A stretch of DNA of 64,000 nucleotides. Source: Lachnospiraceae bacterium Marseille-Q4251. Its GTDB lineage: Bacteria > Bacillota > Clostridia > Lachnospirales > Lachnospiraceae. Position numbers and translations under genes: made by a program. The stretch is from assembly GCA_018223435.1 (NCBI GenBank), contig JAGTTO010000001.1, forward strand, positions 1,984,001 through 2,048,000, written 5' to 3'. This document shows, piece after piece, positions 62,231 to 64,000 of the stretch; the first letter of the stretch is position 1; every line of letters starts with the position of its first letter. The notes under the pieces are model-generated. The model worked only from the letters and a program-made list of their open reading frames with translations. It did no database searches and was not told where the DNA came from.

Positions 62231-63716
62231 TTATTCGGCTTTCACTGCACCTTTATATTCAAGATACTGATCCAGACCTAATTTGTCAAGCTGTTCCAGA
62301 TAGCCATCCCAGTCTGCATTGATATCAGACTGACCTGCAACCCATTTTGCCTGGCACTGGGTAATGCCTTGATGGAAGCTTCCAGTTCTGCGATCTCTTC
62401 CGAATGCTCCAGATCCGGCCACTGATCCGGTACACATTTTTCAGTCAGATACGGCTCATACATGGAATCTCTGTACTCTGTCTCGTTATAAACAGGTTCT
62501 AATTCTTCTTTGACCTTAAAGCCTTCCGGAATGTATTTCGGCAGTGACTGCGGCCACAGGTTACCCCAGTCATTTCTTTCCTGCACCTCCTGAGATTCTT
62601 TCGTTATATCGATCTTGGTGTAGGAACCGTCTTCCTGTTTGAACAGTACCTCATCCAGCACGCCATTCTGGAACATCACAGAGTTGTCCAGCTCAAAGAA
62701 GTTGTCCCACCAGCGGCAGATCATTTCCGGATGCTCTGCATTATCCGTGATAACCACCTGATTCTTCAGTACCGTAAGTATCTCTCTGCCATACCGGGTT
62801 CTCAACACCTTCGCTCTTTAATACAGGAAGCGGAGTCCAGTCCGGCATTACCGTTACATCCTGCTGCACAATATCGCCCATACATGATGCACACACCGTA
62901 CAGATCCTGTCCGCCTTTGCTCTTCCAGGTAGCGGCGTCCTGTGTAAAGAGTTCCGGATCGATCAGACCCTCTGCATACAGGCTTGCCAGATATTCCATT
63001 CCCTTTTTGTATGCCTCGGAAGTTGCTCCGAAGACAAGCTGATCGCCATTCATGGTAAAACCGTTTTCATCGATAGAGCAGCCAAAATATCCTGCCAGAT
63101 ACCCGAGATGCAGGTTGTCCGGAGAACCGGACAGCGGCAGTGCAACACTGAAAAAGAATTTTCCATGCCCGCAGCCATCCAGTTCTGCCGCCTCATACAG
63201 TTCCTCCGAAATATTCTGCTGGAAGAATGTCCGTGCTACAATCATGTTATAAACACTCAACGCTCCCGGGATGATCAGAGACCACATGGTGTCCAGAAGT
63301 CCTGTTTTCTGTACCACCAGGTACATGGGGATCATTCCGCCGCTGAGGAACATTGTGATCATGTAAAAGATCGTCACCGGTTTCTTCAGGAAAAATTTCT
63401 TTCTGGAGAGCGCATATGCCGTCGGAAGCGTTACCGCCAGATTGAGCATTGTTCCGCAAAAGGTATAGAAAAGAGAATTCAGAAAGCTTCTTATAATCCT
63501 GCTGTCCTTGAAAACCTCCGCGTATCCTTTAAAGTTCAGACCGATGGGATAAAAGATCACCTTACCTCCCGCCACCGCTTTCGGATCGGAAACGGACGAA
63601 ATAATGATAAAATATAATGGATAGGCTACAATGATAAAGATAAGAGTCAGGATGATAAAAAGCACTGCATCAAAGATGACATCTTCTCTTGATCTTCTGA
63701 TTTTTTTCGTGTGCAT
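62231..63716 (-). pseudogene. Permease/binding-protein fusion pseudogene
   Basis: From 63716 the frame encodes an LplC/YtcP-type permease (about 196 residues, up to the EAA loop YEAAELDGCGHGKFFFSVAL). It then passes without a stop into the middle of a family 1 binding protein (FGCSIDENGFTMNGDQLVFG). A deletion has therefore removed the permease end and the binding-protein start. Downstream the binding-protein frame shifts at least twice (about 62.8-62.9 kb and 62.36 kb), ending as AKWVAGQSDINADWDGYLEQ. The importer is not functional. Confidence 0.85.
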
Positions 63717-63731
63717 ACGATCTTCCTCCTC

Positions 63732-64000
63732 TTACCACAGACTGTTTCCTGAGAGCTTGTCTGCTATCTTGTTTACTATAACCAAAAGAACCGCATTGAC
63801 CAGGGAGTTGAAAAGACCGATCGCCGTGGAATACGACAGGTTGTTGTCTACCAGACCCACCTGATATACATAAGTGGAGATCACCTGGGATACTCCCTTA
63901 TTCAGATCATTCTGCAGAAGGAATACCTTCTCAAAACCTACGGAAAGAATACTTCCACAGCTCATGATCAACAGAACGGTCGCCGTCGGCATGATACCCG
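63732..64000 (-). CDS. Sugar ABC transporter permease (LplB type), C-terminal part
   Basis: The last 89 residues or so of a permease whose start lies beyond the right edge. GFEKVFLLQNDLNKGVSQVI then STYVYQVGL is typical of LplB/YtcQ-system permeases for complex glycans. The visible part is intact. Its partner permease and binding protein, directly downstream, are destroyed. Confidence 0.8.
   Translation of the reverse strand, partial: GIMPTATVLLIMSCGSILSVGFEKVFLLQNDLNKGVSQVISTYVYQVGLVDNNLSYSTAIGLFNSLVNAVLLVIVNKIADKLSGNSLW

Overview
The window looks like the chromosome of a gut Lachnospiraceae (Clostridia) bacterium, perhaps Blautia-like. This rests on mixed GC content, strong AGGAGG ribosome sites, TTG and GTG starts, a BofA-type sporulation gene, a clostridial Flp/Tad pilus locus and large glycan-use clusters. 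No rRNA, tRNA or CRISPR array was seen.

Region 1 (1-9640 and 23935-26430, minus strand) is one Tad/Flp pilus operon. It reads from a consensus promoter at 26402-26430 through a prepilin peptidase, tadZ-like, tadA, tadB, tadC, a 55-residue Flp pilin, a DUF5702-like protein, a Cys-rich TadE-like protein, a second prepilin peptidase, TadE, an FHA protein and a rhomboid protease. Left of it are a HIT hydrolase, a soluble histidine kinase and the start of a sigma factor.

Region 2 (about 9637-23934) is a roughly 14.3-kb AT-rich mobile element that splits tadA at conserved codons. It carries three tandem tyrosine recombinases and a TnpC-like protein, as in Tn554-type transposons. It also has TnpV and TnpW proteins of the Tn4451 type, an HTH regulator behind an array of repeated operator-like motifs, and three 23-bp tandem repeats at its left end. 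Its cargo is a DfsB/ClbS-like protein, an S51 peptidase and a one-polypeptide type IIL (MmeI-like) restriction-modification enzyme. The rest holds decayed pieces of other elements.

Region 3 (26.5-34.8 kb) has bofA, a glycogen branching enzyme, a GH13 amylase and a TetR regulator whose palindromic operator overlaps a perfect promoter. A decayed iron-sulfur aldo/keto reductase tail follows, then an 880-residue TPR/repeat/AAA ATPase and a promoter-to-terminator unit with only tiny reading frames. Region 4 (34.9-41.1 kb) is a galactoside locus: an AraC regulator interrupted by an amber codon, a GH36 alpha-galactosidase, a mutarotase-like protein, inverted-repeat elements and a GH2 enzyme. Region 5 (41.1-48.9 kb) has a Gld-type ABC transporter with two auxiliary proteins, and an aconitase-family hydratase.

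Region 6 (49.4-64 kb, minus strand) is a mannose/N-glycan type utilization locus: an ABC sugar importer, GH38 alpha-mannosidase, GH18 enzyme, ROK kinase, GntR regulator, a fused mannose-6-phosphate-isomerase-like protein and a 779-residue protein of unknown family. At its right end is a second importer whose permease and binding-protein genes have collapsed into one frameshifted pseudogene.
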